Under the pieces are notes generated by a model. It ran no database searches, was not told the origin of the DNA, and saw only the letters and a program-made list of their open reading frames with translations. Of a DNA stretch of 64,000 bases, positions 20,260-28,768 are shown piece after piece. The stretch is from CAWDLX01 sp963753485 (GTDB lineage Bacteria > Actinomycetota > Actinomycetes > Mycobacteriales > Micromonosporaceae): the NCBI GenBank assembly GCA_963753485.1, contig CAVWCL010000001.1:434001-498000 (forward strand). Direction: 5' to 3'. Both the position numbers and the translations under genes were made by a program. The stretch's first letter is position 1, and each line of letters starts with the position of its first letter.

Positions 20260-21255
20260 TCAATGCTGCCCGTTGTGTGCGCGGAGCAGTGCGGAGCCGA
20301 GTTCGGTGCGGTGGTAGCGGACCTCGTGGCCGCGCCGGGTGGTGGATAGGAGGCCCGCGTCTCGCAGTGTGAGCAGGTGGGCGGAGACGCCTGCCGGGCT
20401 GAGTGCTGTGATGGCGGCGAGCGCGGTCGTGGACATCGGCAGGTCCAGGCAGGCCAGGATACGGGCGCGGGTGTTGCCCAGGAGTCGGCCGAGAGCGTCC
20501 GGCGGCGGTGCGGGTGCTTGCCAGAGCCCGGCGATGCCGGCGGCTGGATAGATGATTGTGGGAAGCCACGGCGGCTCTATGATCGCGGCGACGTTGGGCC
20601 ACAGGTAGGCGCTGGGCATCAGAAGAAACCCACGTTTGTCGACCTCGACGGTGTGGCCGCTGGTGTCGGCCAGGTGCAGGCCATTGACCGTCCAGCGTAT
20701 CTTGGGGTGAAGCTGTTCAAGGACATGTCGCAGCCCGTGGGAGGCCAGCGAGCGGGACCGTTGTTCGATGTCCCGCTCGAGCAGCGCGCGGATGCGGACC
20801 CAGAACGGCTCTAGCAGGTTGGTCCAGGCATCGTGGAGCCGGGCGGCGAGGTGGTCTCGGGCGCTTTCTGGGTCCGTCAGCAGACCAGTGAGCAGATGCT
20901 TGTGCGGCTGGTCGTGCACGGTGTCACGGCACCGTTGCAGCTCGCGGGCGACCTGCGCAGGGTCGGTCGCGCGGATCTGCGCCAGCTGATCCGTAAAACT
21001 CGACCGGGCGGCCCGTGGCGGCGGGGCGAAGAAGTCTGGCACGTAGCCGCAGCGGGGCAGCGCGGCGAGCAGCGGCGCGAGGCCAAGCCGGCCCGCCGGG
21101 GCTCGGACCCGCGTCAGCCACGGCTGGTGGTAGGTGCGCGCGCGCTCGTCGGCCAGGCTTTGTACAGCCGCCTGCGTCTCCCACGCCGGCGAGACGGCGA
21201 AGCGCACCGCCGTCAGGCTTTCCCGTTCTCGCAGGGCAAACAGCGTCATCGGCAC
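20260..21255 (-). CDS. ArsR-family transcriptional regulator with N-terminal DUF5937-like domain
   Basis: The 331-residue protein has a long N-terminal domain (MTLFALRERESLTAVRFAVS, PWLTRVRAPAGRLGLAPLL) and a C-terminal winged helix (LGRLLGNTRARILACLDLP, SPAGVSAHLLTLRDAGLLS, RRGHEVRYHRTELG). The layout is common among actinomycete ArsR relatives that sense an unknown ligand and repress a neighbouring transporter. No cysteine cluster for metal sensing is present. The start is ATG 21255 or 21249. No target gene is obvious next to it. Confidence 0.83.
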   Translation of the reverse strand: MPMTLFALRERESLTAVRFAVSPAWETQAAVQSLADERARTYHQPWLTRVRAPAGRLGLAPLLAALPRCGYVPDFFAPPPRAARSSFTDQLAQIRATDPAQVARELQRCRDTVHDQPHKHLLTGLLTDPESARDHLAARLHDAWTNLLEPFWVRIRALLERDIEQRSRSLASHGLRHVLEQLHPKIRWTVNGLHLADTSGHTVEVDKRGFLLMPSAYLWPNVAAIIEPPWLPTIIYPAAGIAGLWQAPAPPPDALGRLLGNTRARILACLDLPMSTTALAAITALSPAGVSAHLLTLRDAGLLSTTRRGHEVRYHRTELGSALLRAHNGQH

Positions 21256-21316
21256 TCAACATACGCCCAGATGCGAATCAATTGCGTGATGCCCTGAACG
21301 ACGCTTTCCTGAGGTC

Positions 21317-21673
21317 ATGCCAGGTGCTAGCAAGCAGACTCAGCCGGTGAAGATCGTCAACGCCAACTGGATGGCCGGGCCGGATGGCGATCACGGCCGG
21401 TTCGAGATCATGTTCATTACCGAGGATGACCAGCGTCATGTGGCAGTCCCCAGCCCGGCGGCCATGGCAGCTCTGATCGCGTTGACCCAAGCCACCACCG
21501 TCTTGCTTTGGGATCCGTCCGATCGCACGCTGATCACCGCCAATGTCATCGGCGAGATGCCGTGGACCCAGGCGGTCCAGCACGACGTGCTCGCTCGTTC
21601 AGACAGCGAAACGACTCGGTTGAACAGTTCGGGCACCGCGCCGTCGCCGCGAAGCTCGCGCCCAGATCCGTAA
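21317..21673 (+). CDS. Small conserved actinobacterial protein, C-terminus replaced by IS remnant
   Basis: The first 85 residues look like a genuine small soluble protein (VKIVNANWMAGPDGDHGRFE, FITEDDQRHVAVPSPAAMAA, TTVLLWDPSDRTLITANVIG) of a kind seen in many actinomycetes without known function. After GEMPWTQ near 21575 the frame runs into sequence that on the other strand is an ISL3-type transposase remnant. The last 30 residues are therefore probably not native. It is divergent from the ArsR-type gene, 61 bases away, and could be its target. Confidence 0.55.
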   Translation: MPGASKQTQPVKIVNANWMAGPDGDHGRFEIMFITEDDQRHVAVPSPAAMAALIALTQATTVLLWDPSDRTLITANVIGEMPWTQAVQHDVLARSDSETTRLNSSGTAPSPRSSRPDP

Positions 21674-21815
21674 GCGAGTCAACGTCCGCGCGACCTTCTC
21701 CACCACCACACCCGTCAGGTGCGGGAACAACGCCGCCAACCCGTCGACGGCATCCACAACACTCCACAAGAGACAGAACGAGCAACCACAGAATCGGACG
21801 TCATCACGCAAAATG
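21600..21815 (-). mobile_element. ISL3-family transposase, N-terminal remnant
   Basis: On the minus strand one reads LAALFPHLTGVVVEKV and, after a frame change, a zinc-finger-like start ARCPNCSTESFR, the order found at the N-terminus of ISL3 transposases. Only about 70 residues remain. The rest of the transposase and its inverted repeats were not found. Confidence 0.45.
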
Positions 21816-21857
21816 GGCCAGACCCAATTCTCGAGCGTTGACAGCCAGGCGCCGGTG

Positions 21858-22817
21858 TCAGATGGAGAGGAGCTCGAGCATGGCGGCGAGGGCGAGCACG
21901 CAGCGGAACCCGACGTCGTCGCGTGGGGCGTCGGCGGGCACCTCGTGCCAGCTGGCCGCGACCGAGCGGTGCAGCGGGGTGGAGTAGGAGCCCCCGCGCA
22001 CCTCGCGCTGACCGCGTCCGTGGGCGTCCGCGCACCACTCCCATATGTTGCCGCACAAGTCATACACCCCGTAGACACTGGCCCCGTTGTCATACCAGTC
22101 CACCGGCGTGGTCGCCTTGATGCGCGACTCACGAACGTTGGCCCTCGCCGGGCTCGCCTGCTCCCCCCACGGATAGACCGAACCGGCCGGACCCCGCGCC
22201 GCCCGTTCCCACTGCGCCGCCGTGGGCAGCTCCTTCGCCGCCCAGGCCGCGTACGCGACCGCATCGTGCCAGCTCACACCGACCACCGGATGCTGCGCCG
22301 CCCCCTCCGGCACGACCGCACCGCTCCACAGCGTCGGCGGGCGATGCCCGGTGGCGAAGACGAACTTCGCGTACTCGGCGTTGGTGGTCGGGAACACATC
22401 GATGTAGAAGCCGGGCAGCCAGGTCGGGGTGTTCTGCGCACCCAACGGACCGATCGCCGCCGGCACCAGGCTCATCAGCTTGCCATCCTCGGGATGGCGC
22501 ACCAGATGCACCGCCGCCCCCTTCGCCAACGCCGCCGAGCCGGCCTGCACCAACGGGCTGCCATCGGCACACACGGCCAGGTTGAACCGCACCTGCACCT
22601 CGGCGCTGGCATGCGCCAACGACGTGTCCAACGCCGCCTGGTTGACCGGACGCGGCCGGATCGCCTGACCACCAGCCTCCCATTTGGACACCATCCGATC
22701 GCTGACCCCCAGATGGGCGGCAAATTCCCGCACACTCATCCGACGAGCTTCCCGCAATGCCCTTACTTCTCGTCCGGACCACTGTGGAACCGGACCGGTC
22801 TTTCGGTCGAGCGTCAT
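21858..22817 (-). CDS. HTH (XRE) - SUMF1/FGE-fold fusion protein
   Basis: From ATG 22817 the 319-residue protein has an XRE-type helix-turn-helix (ALREARRMSVREFAAHLGVS, DRMVSKWEAG, residues about 15-55), a linker, and a formylglycine-generating-enzyme-like fold from about 130 to 315 with PGFYIDVFPTTNAEYAKF, VVGVSWHDAVAYAAW, LPTAAQWERAAR, YPWGE, GNIWEWCAD and DDVGFRC. Canonical FGEs bind copper through two cysteines in the REVRGGS.. region; here that stretch (GGSYSTPLHRSVAASW) has none, so it is not expected to make formylglycine. The HTH suggests a regulator that uses the SUMF1 fold for binding. No sulfatase gene is near. Confidence 0.82.
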   Translation of the reverse strand: MTLDRKTGPVPQWSGREVRALREARRMSVREFAAHLGVSDRMVSKWEAGGQAIRPRPVNQAALDTSLAHASAEVQVRFNLAVCADGSPLVQAGSAALAKGAAVHLVRHPEDGKLMSLVPAAIGPLGAQNTPTWLPGFYIDVFPTTNAEYAKFVFATGHRPPTLWSGAVVPEGAAQHPVVGVSWHDAVAYAAWAAKELPTAAQWERAARGPAGSVYPWGEQASPARANVRESRIKATTPVDWYDNGASVYGVYDLCGNIWEWCADAHGRGQREVRGGSYSTPLHRSVAASWHEVPADAPRDDVGFRCVLALAAMLELLSI

Positions 22818-23122
22818 CACGCGGCGAGTTTGACATCTTCGGTGGTCGATGTGGTGTCCGGACGCGACCAGCCACGCCCCTGTGGCCACGCAGTTTCGCG
22901 CGGCGTGGCCGCGCGCTGCTCCTATCTGTCGAAGAACTCCCGCCGATTCATCGGCTGATCCAGTCGGGGTGCGCCGATTTTCGAGCCCTTTCGGAATGTC
23001 GCATTTCTTTTCGGCACGCCGCCCGAATGGACCATCCGATCAGGCCCGCCACGACCACGCCGATGAGCCCGTCGATCTAGGGCTTAAGCACGCGCAAGGA
23101 GATCGAACCATGTGCATAATCC
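22818..23122. other. Non-coding stretch with an inverted repeat arm
   Basis: No convincing gene is seen in these 305 bases between the SUMF1-fusion start and the priA stop. On the minus strand a short hydrophobic peptide (IGVVVAGLIGWSIRAACRKE) ending in a stop could be the tail of a tiny membrane protein, but it lacks a good start. The left arm of the inverted repeat at 23068-23135 lies here. hisF, which often follows priA, is not present. Confidence 0.3.
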
Positions 23123-23135
23123 CTAGATCGACGGG
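23068..23135. repeat. Perfect 15-base inverted repeat around the priA stop codon
   Basis: CCCGTCGATCTAGGG at 23068-23082 is the exact reverse complement of CCCTAGATCGACGGG at 23121-23135, separated by 38 bases. The right arm contains the last four codons and the TAG stop of priA. It may act as a large-loop terminator, or it may be the trace of a small inversion or duplication of the gene end. Confidence 0.6.
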
Positions 23136-23884
23136 AGCTGGGGAGGGGGCGAGAAGTGGGCAGCGGAGCGCAGGGCGGCGAGCGCCTCGGCGACCGTGAA
23201 CGCTCCGGCGTAGAGCGCCTTACCGGCGATGATCCCCTCCAGCCCGGCCGCCTCCAGGCCGGCCAGCGCCCGCAGGTCGTCCAGTGTGGATACCCCACCG
23301 GAGGCGACCACCGGCGCTGGCGTACGGGCGCACACATCACGCAGCAGGCCCAGGTTCGGGCCCTGCATGGTGCCGTCCTTCAGGATGTCGGTGACTACGT
23401 AGCGGGCGCAGCCAGCCTGGTCCAGGCGGGCCAGCGTCTCGTACAGCTCGCCGCCCACCCGGGTCCAGCCTCGGGCGGAGAGGGTACGCCCGCGTACGTC
23501 CAGCCCGACCGCGATCCGTTCGCCATGCTCGGCAACCGCGCGGGCGCACCAGGTCGGGTCTTCGAGCGCGGCGGTGCCGATGTTCACCCGGGCCGCGCCG
23601 GTGGCCAGGGCGGCGGCGAGGGAGGCGTCGTCACGGATGCCCCCGGAGAGCTCCACCGGGATGTCCAGCCGGGACACCACGGCGGCGAGCAGCGCGGCGT
23701 TGGTGCCGCGGCCGAACGCTGCGTCGAGATCGACCAGGTGCAGCCACTGCGCACCGTCGCGTTGCCACGCCAAGGCCGCCAGCACCGGATCGCCGTAGCT
23801 GGTCTCGGTGCCGGCGGCGCCACGGACGAGCCGGACCGCCTGGCCGCCGGCGACATCGACGGCGGGCAGCAGGGTCAGCGTCAC
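23123..23884 (-). CDS. priA: Bifunctional HisA/TrpF-type isomerase (PriA)
   Basis: The 253-residue (beta-alpha)8 protein starts at GTG 23884 with TLTLLPAVDVAGGQAVRLV; the first catalytic Asp is in PAVDV. Other features are the phosphate-binding turns ELSGGIRDD and VASGGVSTLDDL, and the second acid in VTDILKDGT. It isomerises ProFAR to PRFAR in histidine synthesis; actinobacterial members usually also perform the TrpF step of tryptophan synthesis. That double role is assumed from the lineage and was not tested here. It is last in the his gene string, five bases after a small membrane protein. Its stop lies inside an inverted repeat. Confidence 0.9.
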   Translation of the reverse strand: MTLTLLPAVDVAGGQAVRLVRGAAGTETSYGDPVLAALAWQRDGAQWLHLVDLDAAFGRGTNAALLAAVVSRLDIPVELSGGIRDDASLAAALATGAARVNIGTAALEDPTWCARAVAEHGERIAVGLDVRGRTLSARGWTRVGGELYETLARLDQAGCARYVVTDILKDGTMQGPNLGLLRDVCARTPAPVVASGGVSTLDDLRALAGLEAAGLEGIIAGKALYAGAFTVAEALAALRSAAHFSPPPQLPSI

Positions 23885-23889
23885 CGCGG

Positions 23890-24210
23890 TTACCCCCGGC
23901 GATCGAAGGTGACCACGACGATCACCGGTAGCAGGAGCAGGAGCAGCAGCGAGAACGCGATCCGCAGGGCGAGTGGCCCGACCAGGTACCAGATCATCCA
24001 CAACAGACCGATGGCGACCCCGGTCACCAGAGCCCGCTGGCCCGGGTTGCGCCGGCCGAGCAGCCAGGCCCGCCGCCGCCGCGGCGGAGTCAGCCGGTGA
24101 AGCACCGCGCGCCAGCGGGCTCGCCGGCGCTCCCGGCGCAGCCGGGCCGCTTCGGCCGCGGCGCGGGTCGCCTCGCGCTCGGCCCGCCGCAGCGCCCGCT
24201 GCTTACTCAT
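23890..24210 (-). CDS. Small membrane protein of the his operon
   Basis: The 106-residue protein has a very basic N-terminal half (RRAEREATRAAAEAARLRRE and further Arg-rich sequence to about residue 60) followed by two hydrophobic segments (about 62-80 and 83-101). Start ATG 24210. It lies between hisB and priA, where hisH would often be found, and is close enough to both to be co-transcribed. Its function is unknown; similar short basic membrane proteins occur in his operons of related actinomycetes. Confidence 0.65.
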   Translation of the reverse strand: MSKQRALRRAEREATRAAAEAARLRRERRRARWRAVLHRLTPPRRRRAWLLGRRNPGQRALVTGVAIGLLWMIWYLVGPLALRIAFSLLLLLLLPVIVVVTFDRRG

Positions 24211-24235
24211 CGCTCCTTCGCCGCCCTACTCGCAG

Positions 24236-24856
24236 TTATAGAACACCCTTGGTCGAGGGAACGGCGCCGCCGGGGTCGACCACGCGAACCGCCGCGCGCA
24301 GCGCGCGGGCCACCGCCTTGCACTGCGCCTCGACGACGTGGTGCGCGTCGGCCTGGGCGCCGGCCCGCGCGGCCCGCAGCACCACCACGTGCAGGGTGAG
24401 CCGGGCCGCCTGGCCGAACGACTCCCAGACATGGCGGGTGAGGCTGGTGGGGTACGCCGGCCCGGTGCCGGCGATGAACGGGGCCAGCCGCGACGGTTCC
24501 TCGTGAACCACGTACGGGCGGCCGGACAGGTCGACCGCCGCCTGGACGAGGACCTCATCCAGCGGCACCACCGCATCGCCGAAGCGGCGCACGCCGGCCC
24601 GATCGCCCAGCGCCTCATGCAGGGCGGCGCCGAGGGTCAACGCGGTGTCCTCGACCGTGTGGTGGACGTCGACATACAGGTCGCCCTGGGTGCGGATGCG
24701 CAGGTCCAGGCCGCCGTGGCGGGCGAGCTGGGTGAGCATGTGGTCATAGAAGCCGATGCCGGTGGCGATGTCGGTGTGGCCGGCGCCGTCCACCGCCAGC
24801 TCGACGCGCACCTTGGTCTCGGCCGTGCTCCGCTCGAGCACGGCCTCACGTGCCAC
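24236..24856 (-). CDS. hisB: Imidazoleglycerol-phosphate dehydratase
   Basis: The GTG at 24856 overlaps the hisC stop and gives 206 residues, the usual length of single-domain HisB. Metal-binding histidine motifs are present: GFYDHMLTQLARHG, VDVHHTVEDTALTLG and DAHHVVEAQCKAVARAL. The enzyme removes water from imidazoleglycerol phosphate in step 6 of histidine synthesis. The close overlap argues for translational coupling with hisC. Confidence 0.95.
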   Translation of the reverse strand: MAREAVLERSTAETKVRVELAVDGAGHTDIATGIGFYDHMLTQLARHGGLDLRIRTQGDLYVDVHHTVEDTALTLGAALHEALGDRAGVRRFGDAVVPLDEVLVQAAVDLSGRPYVVHEEPSRLAPFIAGTGPAYPTSLTRHVWESFGQAARLTLHVVVLRAARAGAQADAHHVVEAQCKAVARALRAAVRVVDPGGAVPSTKGVL

Positions 24857-25925
24857 GGACCGCCGCCATGGCGGTAAGGAACGCGTCGGTCTCCGGACGG
24901 CTGCCGGCACTGACCCGCAGCCAACCGGGCAGGCCGACATCGCGCACCAGTACCCCGTGGTCGACCAGCTTCTGCCAGGCGGCCCGCTGGTCCTTGAACT
25001 GTCCGAAGAGGACGAAGTTGGCGTCGCTGTCGGCCACGGTGAATCCCAGGTCGCGCAGCCGGCTCACGATCCGGTCACGTTCGGCTTTGATCGCGTCGAC
25101 CTGGGCGAGCAGGAGCGGAGCGTACGCCACCGCAACCCGGGCGACCGCCTGGGTGAGGGCCGAGAGGTGATAGGGCAGCCGAACCACCTGCACCGCCTCC
25201 ACGACATTCGGGCGGGCGGCGAGGTAGCCGAGCCGGAGGCCGGCGAGCGCAAACGCCTTGCTCAGGGTTCGGGTCACGACCAGGCGCGGGTAGCGCGGCA
25301 GCAGGCTCACCGCGCTCTGCGCGCCCGGGCGGGCGAACTCGGCGTACGCCTCGTCCACCACGACCACGCCGGGCGCCTCGGACGCGATGGCGTCGACCAC
25401 ATCGAGATCGAGCGCAGTCCCGGTCGGGTTGTTGGGCGAGCAGACGAAGACCAGGTCGGGCTGGTAGACGTGCACCTGTGCCTTGGCCCGCTCGGGAGTG
25501 AGCCCGAAGGTGGCGTCGCGCTGCCCGTCCATCCAGGTGGTGCCGGTCGCGAGGGCGAGCAGCGGGTGCACGGCGTACGAGGGTGCGAACCCCATCGCGG
25601 TACGCCCGTGCCCGCCGAACGCCTGCAACAGCTGCTGGTGGATCTCGTTGGAGCCGTTCGCCGCCCACATGTTCGCCGCGGTGAGCCCGTGGCCGAGGTA
25701 GCTGGCGAGGTCTGCCCGCAGCGCCTGCGCGGACCGGTCGGGATACCGGTTGAGCCGTGCCAGCTCGTCATTGACCGCCTTGAGCGCGGCCTCGATGACC
25801 GGCTCCGGAAGTGGGTAGGGGTTCTCGTTCGTGTTCAGGCGAACCGCGACGTCAAGCTGCGGCGCCCCGTACGGCGCTCGGCCCCGAAGCTCGTCGCGCA
25901 ACGGTGCTTCGTCGAAGACGCTCAT
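24846..25925 (-). CDS. hisC: Histidinol-phosphate aminotransferase
   Basis: The 359-residue fold-type I PLP enzyme has NTNENPYPLPEP at the start, CSPNNPTGT, VVDEAYAEFARPG and the PLP-lysine motif TRTLSKAFALAGLRLGY. It transfers an amino group from glutamate to imidazole-acetol phosphate. Its ATG overlaps the hisD stop (ATGA, 25922-25925) and its end overlaps hisB, so the three genes form one coupled unit. Confidence 0.95.
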   Translation of the reverse strand: MSVFDEAPLRDELRGRAPYGAPQLDVAVRLNTNENPYPLPEPVIEAALKAVNDELARLNRYPDRSAQALRADLASYLGHGLTAANMWAANGSNEIHQQLLQAFGGHGRTAMGFAPSYAVHPLLALATGTTWMDGQRDATFGLTPERAKAQVHVYQPDLVFVCSPNNPTGTALDLDVVDAIASEAPGVVVVDEAYAEFARPGAQSAVSLLPRYPRLVVTRTLSKAFALAGLRLGYLAARPNVVEAVQVVRLPYHLSALTQAVARVAVAYAPLLLAQVDAIKAERDRIVSRLRDLGFTVADSDANFVLFGQFKDQRAAWQKLVDHGVLVRDVGLPGWLRVSAGSRPETDAFLTAMAAVRGT

Positions 25926-27238
25926 GCACCCTCCCCCCGGGCCAGGTCGAACCGGGCCTTCACCGCCTGTCCGTGAGCGGGCAGGTCCTCCGCCTCGGCC
26001 AGGGCGACCACGTGGCGCGCCAGGTCATTCAGCGCCGGCCGGTCAAAGGCGACCACCGACATGCCGCGTAGGAACGACTGGACCGACAGCCCGCCGGCGT
26101 GCCGGCCGGCGCCGCCGGTCGGCAGGACGTGGTTGGAGCCGGCGCAGTAGTCACCGAGGGCGACCGGTGAATACCGGCCGACGAAGACCGCTCCGGCGGT
26201 GCGCACCCGGGCCGCCCAGCTGTCGGCGTCCCGGGTCTGGATCTCCAGGTGTTCGGGCGCGTAGGCGTTCACCACCCGCAGCCCGGCCTCCAGGTCGTCG
26301 ACCAGGACCGCGGCCGACTGCGGGCCGGTCAGCCCGGCCATGATACGGGCGGCGTGCTTGGCCATCGGCACCTGCCGGATCAGTTCGGCCGCGACCGCGT
26401 CGGCAAGCGACACCGAGTCGGTCACCAGGACACTCGCCGCGCACGGGTCATGCTCGGCCTGGCTGATCAGGTCGGCCGCGACCTGGCCGGCGTCGGCGGT
26501 GTCGTCGGCGAGCACAGCGATCTCCGTCGGTCCCGCCTCGGTGTCGATACCCACCACACCGCGCAGCGCACGCTTCGCGGCGGTCACGTAGACATTGCCC
26601 GGTCCGGTCACCAGGTCCACAGGTTCGCACACACCCACACCGTATGCGAGCATGGCGATGGCTTGCGCCCCGCCAACCGCATACACCTCGCCCACCCCCA
26701 GCAGGGCGCAGGCGGCGAGCACGCGCGCGTCCGGGCGGCCGGTGTCGCGTTGCGGCGGGCTCACGACCACGATCGATTCCACGCCGGCGATCTGCGCCGG
26801 CACCACGTTCATGACGACGCTGGACGGGTACACCGCGAGCCCGCCCGGCACGTACAAGCCCACCCGTCGCACCGGCAGCCACCGCTGGGTCACGCTCGCC
26901 CCGGCTCCGATCCGTACCGTGGTGTCGTCGCGGAGCTGGGCGGCGTGCACCGCGCGTACCCGCTCGATCGCGACCTCGAGGGCGGCACGAACGTCAGGAT
27001 CGAGAGTGCGCAGCGCCCGCGCCAGCTCCTCCGCCCCGACCCGCAGCGTAGCGCCGGCGACCCCGTCGAAGCGGTTGGTCGCGTCGACGATGGCGTCCAA
27101 TCCCCGGTGGCGGACGTCGGCGATGATCGACTCGGCCGAAGCGGTCGCCGCCGCGACATCGAGCGTCGCCCGGGGAAGCAGGTTCGCCAGCGCCGTGCGG
27201 TCCTGGTGGCTTCCTCGCAGGTCGACACGTGTCAGCAC
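25922..27238 (-). CDS. hisD: Histidinol dehydrogenase
   Basis: The 438-residue protein starts at GTG 27238 and carries the zinc and substrate motifs of HisD: GPGNVYVTAAKRALRG, DLISQAEHDPCAASVLVT and GDYCAGSNHVLPTGG. It oxidises histidinol to histidine in two NAD-dependent steps. It is the first gene of the his string; the LON-domain gene is divergent, 109 bases away, so a promoter for both lies at 27239-27347. Confidence 0.95.
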   Translation of the reverse strand: MLTRVDLRGSHQDRTALANLLPRATLDVAAATASAESIIADVRHRGLDAIVDATNRFDGVAGATLRVGAEELARALRTLDPDVRAALEVAIERVRAVHAAQLRDDTTVRIGAGASVTQRWLPVRRVGLYVPGGLAVYPSSVVMNVVPAQIAGVESIVVVSPPQRDTGRPDARVLAACALLGVGEVYAVGGAQAIAMLAYGVGVCEPVDLVTGPGNVYVTAAKRALRGVVGIDTEAGPTEIAVLADDTADAGQVAADLISQAEHDPCAASVLVTDSVSLADAVAAELIRQVPMAKHAARIMAGLTGPQSAAVLVDDLEAGLRVVNAYAPEHLEIQTRDADSWAARVRTAGAVFVGRYSPVALGDYCAGSNHVLPTGGAGRHAGGLSVQSFLRGMSVVAFDRPALNDLARHVVALAEAEDLPAHGQAVKARFDLARGEGA

Positions 27239-27347
27239 CCGGAGAGTTTACGTCCTGCGGGGCGGAGTGGACGAGCCGGTCCAATCGGCGAGATGCCCCC
27301 ATTCGGACCCGCTGACAACCGGCGCGAGCCCCACCTACGCTCGTTTG

Positions 27348-28022
27348 GTGACCTCGCCCCTACCTCTCTTCCCGCTCGGCGCCGTGCTGTTTCCGGGCCT
27401 GGTCATGCCCCTGCAGGTGTTCGAGGAGCGCTACCGGGCGCTGGTCCGCCACCTGATCGACCTACCCGAGGAGGCGGTACGCGAGTTCGGCGTGGTCGCG
27501 ATCCGGCAGGGGTGGGAGGTTGATGTCGGCAGCACCCAGGTCAGCCTGTACGACGTCGGCTGCACCGCCGAGGTCCGCGAGATCACCGAGCGGCCGGACG
27601 GCCGGTACGACCTGGTCACCGTCGGCCGGAACCGGTTCGAGATCACGCGGATCGTGCCGGCGGAGACGCCGTACCTGCAAGCCGAGGTCCGCTACCTGAC
27701 CGAGCCGACCCCGGCCGGCGACCTCGGCCTGCTCGGGGCTCGGGTCCTCGCCGCGTTCCGGGTCTACCTGCGCCTGATCCGTGGCGACGGCACCGAGATC
27801 GGCGAGCAGCTGCCGGAGGATCCCACCGTGCTCTCGCACCTGGTCGCCGCGACCGCCGCCCTGACCGTCGCCGACCGCCAGCAGCTGCTCGCCGTGCCGG
27901 ACACGGCGGGCCGCCTGCGGGCCGAGCTCGCCCTGCTGCACCGCGAGATCGGCCTGCTCCGTCAGGTCCGGGCCGTGCCGGTGGCGCCGTCGGAACTGCC
28001 GGCCAAGCCGGGGGTCAATTGA
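27348..28022 (+). CDS. LON substrate-binding-domain protein
   Basis: The 224-residue protein from GTG 27348 consists of a single LON N-terminal domain (LPLFPLGAVLFPGLVMPLQVFE, REFGVVAIRQG, YDLVTVGRNRFEITRI) with a helical tail. It has no ATPase or peptidase domain. Stand-alone LON-domain proteins are widespread in actinomycetes and their role is not established. The 3' end overlaps the convergent DUF2567 gene by 61 bases. Confidence 0.85.
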   Translation: MTSPLPLFPLGAVLFPGLVMPLQVFEERYRALVRHLIDLPEEAVREFGVVAIRQGWEVDVGSTQVSLYDVGCTAEVREITERPDGRYDLVTVGRNRFEITRIVPAETPYLQAEVRYLTEPTPAGDLGLLGARVLAAFRVYLRLIRGDGTEIGEQLPEDPTVLSHLVAATAALTVADRQQLLAVPDTAGRLRAELALLHREIGLLRQVRAVPVAPSELPAKPGVN

Positions 28023-28660
28023 TCGCGGCGGGAGCGCCGCAGCGTGTCGTCGGCCGAGAAACCGGCGAGCAGGGTGTAGACGAACACGGCCACCAGTGCC
28101 TGAACGGCGGCGACCCCGGTGGCCTCGGGCAGCCACCAGCGGCGCGGGTTCAGGTTGGTGCTGCGCAGGCCAAGCGGTGCGTCGAGCCGGGCGCCGATCG
28201 CGGCCGAACTGTTCACGTGCGCGAACTCGGTTGTGCCGATCTTGTGGCCCACCCACCAGGCGACGCACGCACCGAGCAACGACCCCACGGTGAGACCGGC
28301 CAGCACCCCGACGCCGCGGTGGCGGCGCAGCAGGATCCAGGCGCCGACCGCGCACACCGCCCCGGTGGCCGCGCCGAGCAGCAGGAACCAGCCGTCGGCT
28401 GCGATCGGCTGCTCGGGTTCGGAGTCGGCGGTCCCCGAGACCGACGCTTCGTAGATGATGCCGCCGTTGACCTTGATCACCGGCACCCGCGGCGCCACCC
28501 CGGCCCAGACCCACCCGACCAGTGCGCCCAGCACGGTCACGACCACCACCAGGAGTGCGAGGGCCAGCCCGCGACGCCAGCCCGGCCCGGACGGACCGGG
28601 CGGGGAGTGCGGATCCGGGGCAGGCGGCGGATCCGGCGGTGTGCCGTCGGGGAAGCTCAC
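27962..28660 (-). CDS. DUF2567-type membrane protein
   Basis: The 232-residue protein has a proline-rich cytoplasmic start, then four hydrophobic segments (about residues 31-52, 91-112, 119-138 and 181-202) and an extracytoplasmic loop between the first two (VAPRVPVIKVNGGIIYEAS). This pattern fits the actinobacterial DUF2567 family of unknown function. Its end overlaps the LON gene tail to tail, so the two mRNAs would share 61 antisense bases. Confidence 0.7.
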   Translation of the reverse strand: MSFPDGTPPDPPPAPDPHSPPGPSGPGWRRGLALALLVVVVTVLGALVGWVWAGVAPRVPVIKVNGGIIYEASVSGTADSEPEQPIAADGWFLLLGAATGAVCAVGAWILLRRHRGVGVLAGLTVGSLLGACVAWWVGHKIGTTEFAHVNSSAAIGARLDAPLGLRSTNLNPRRWWLPEATGVAAVQALVAVFVYTLLAGFSADDTLRRSRRDQLTPGLAGSSDGATGTART

Positions 28661-28768
28661 CCACCGATCCTGTCAGGCCGGGCCCGGCAATGCCTACCGC
28701 CCCCGTCGCCAAGGCGCCGGGGAATGCCCACCGGCCCCGTGACCAGGCCCCGGTACGCCGCCGACCGT

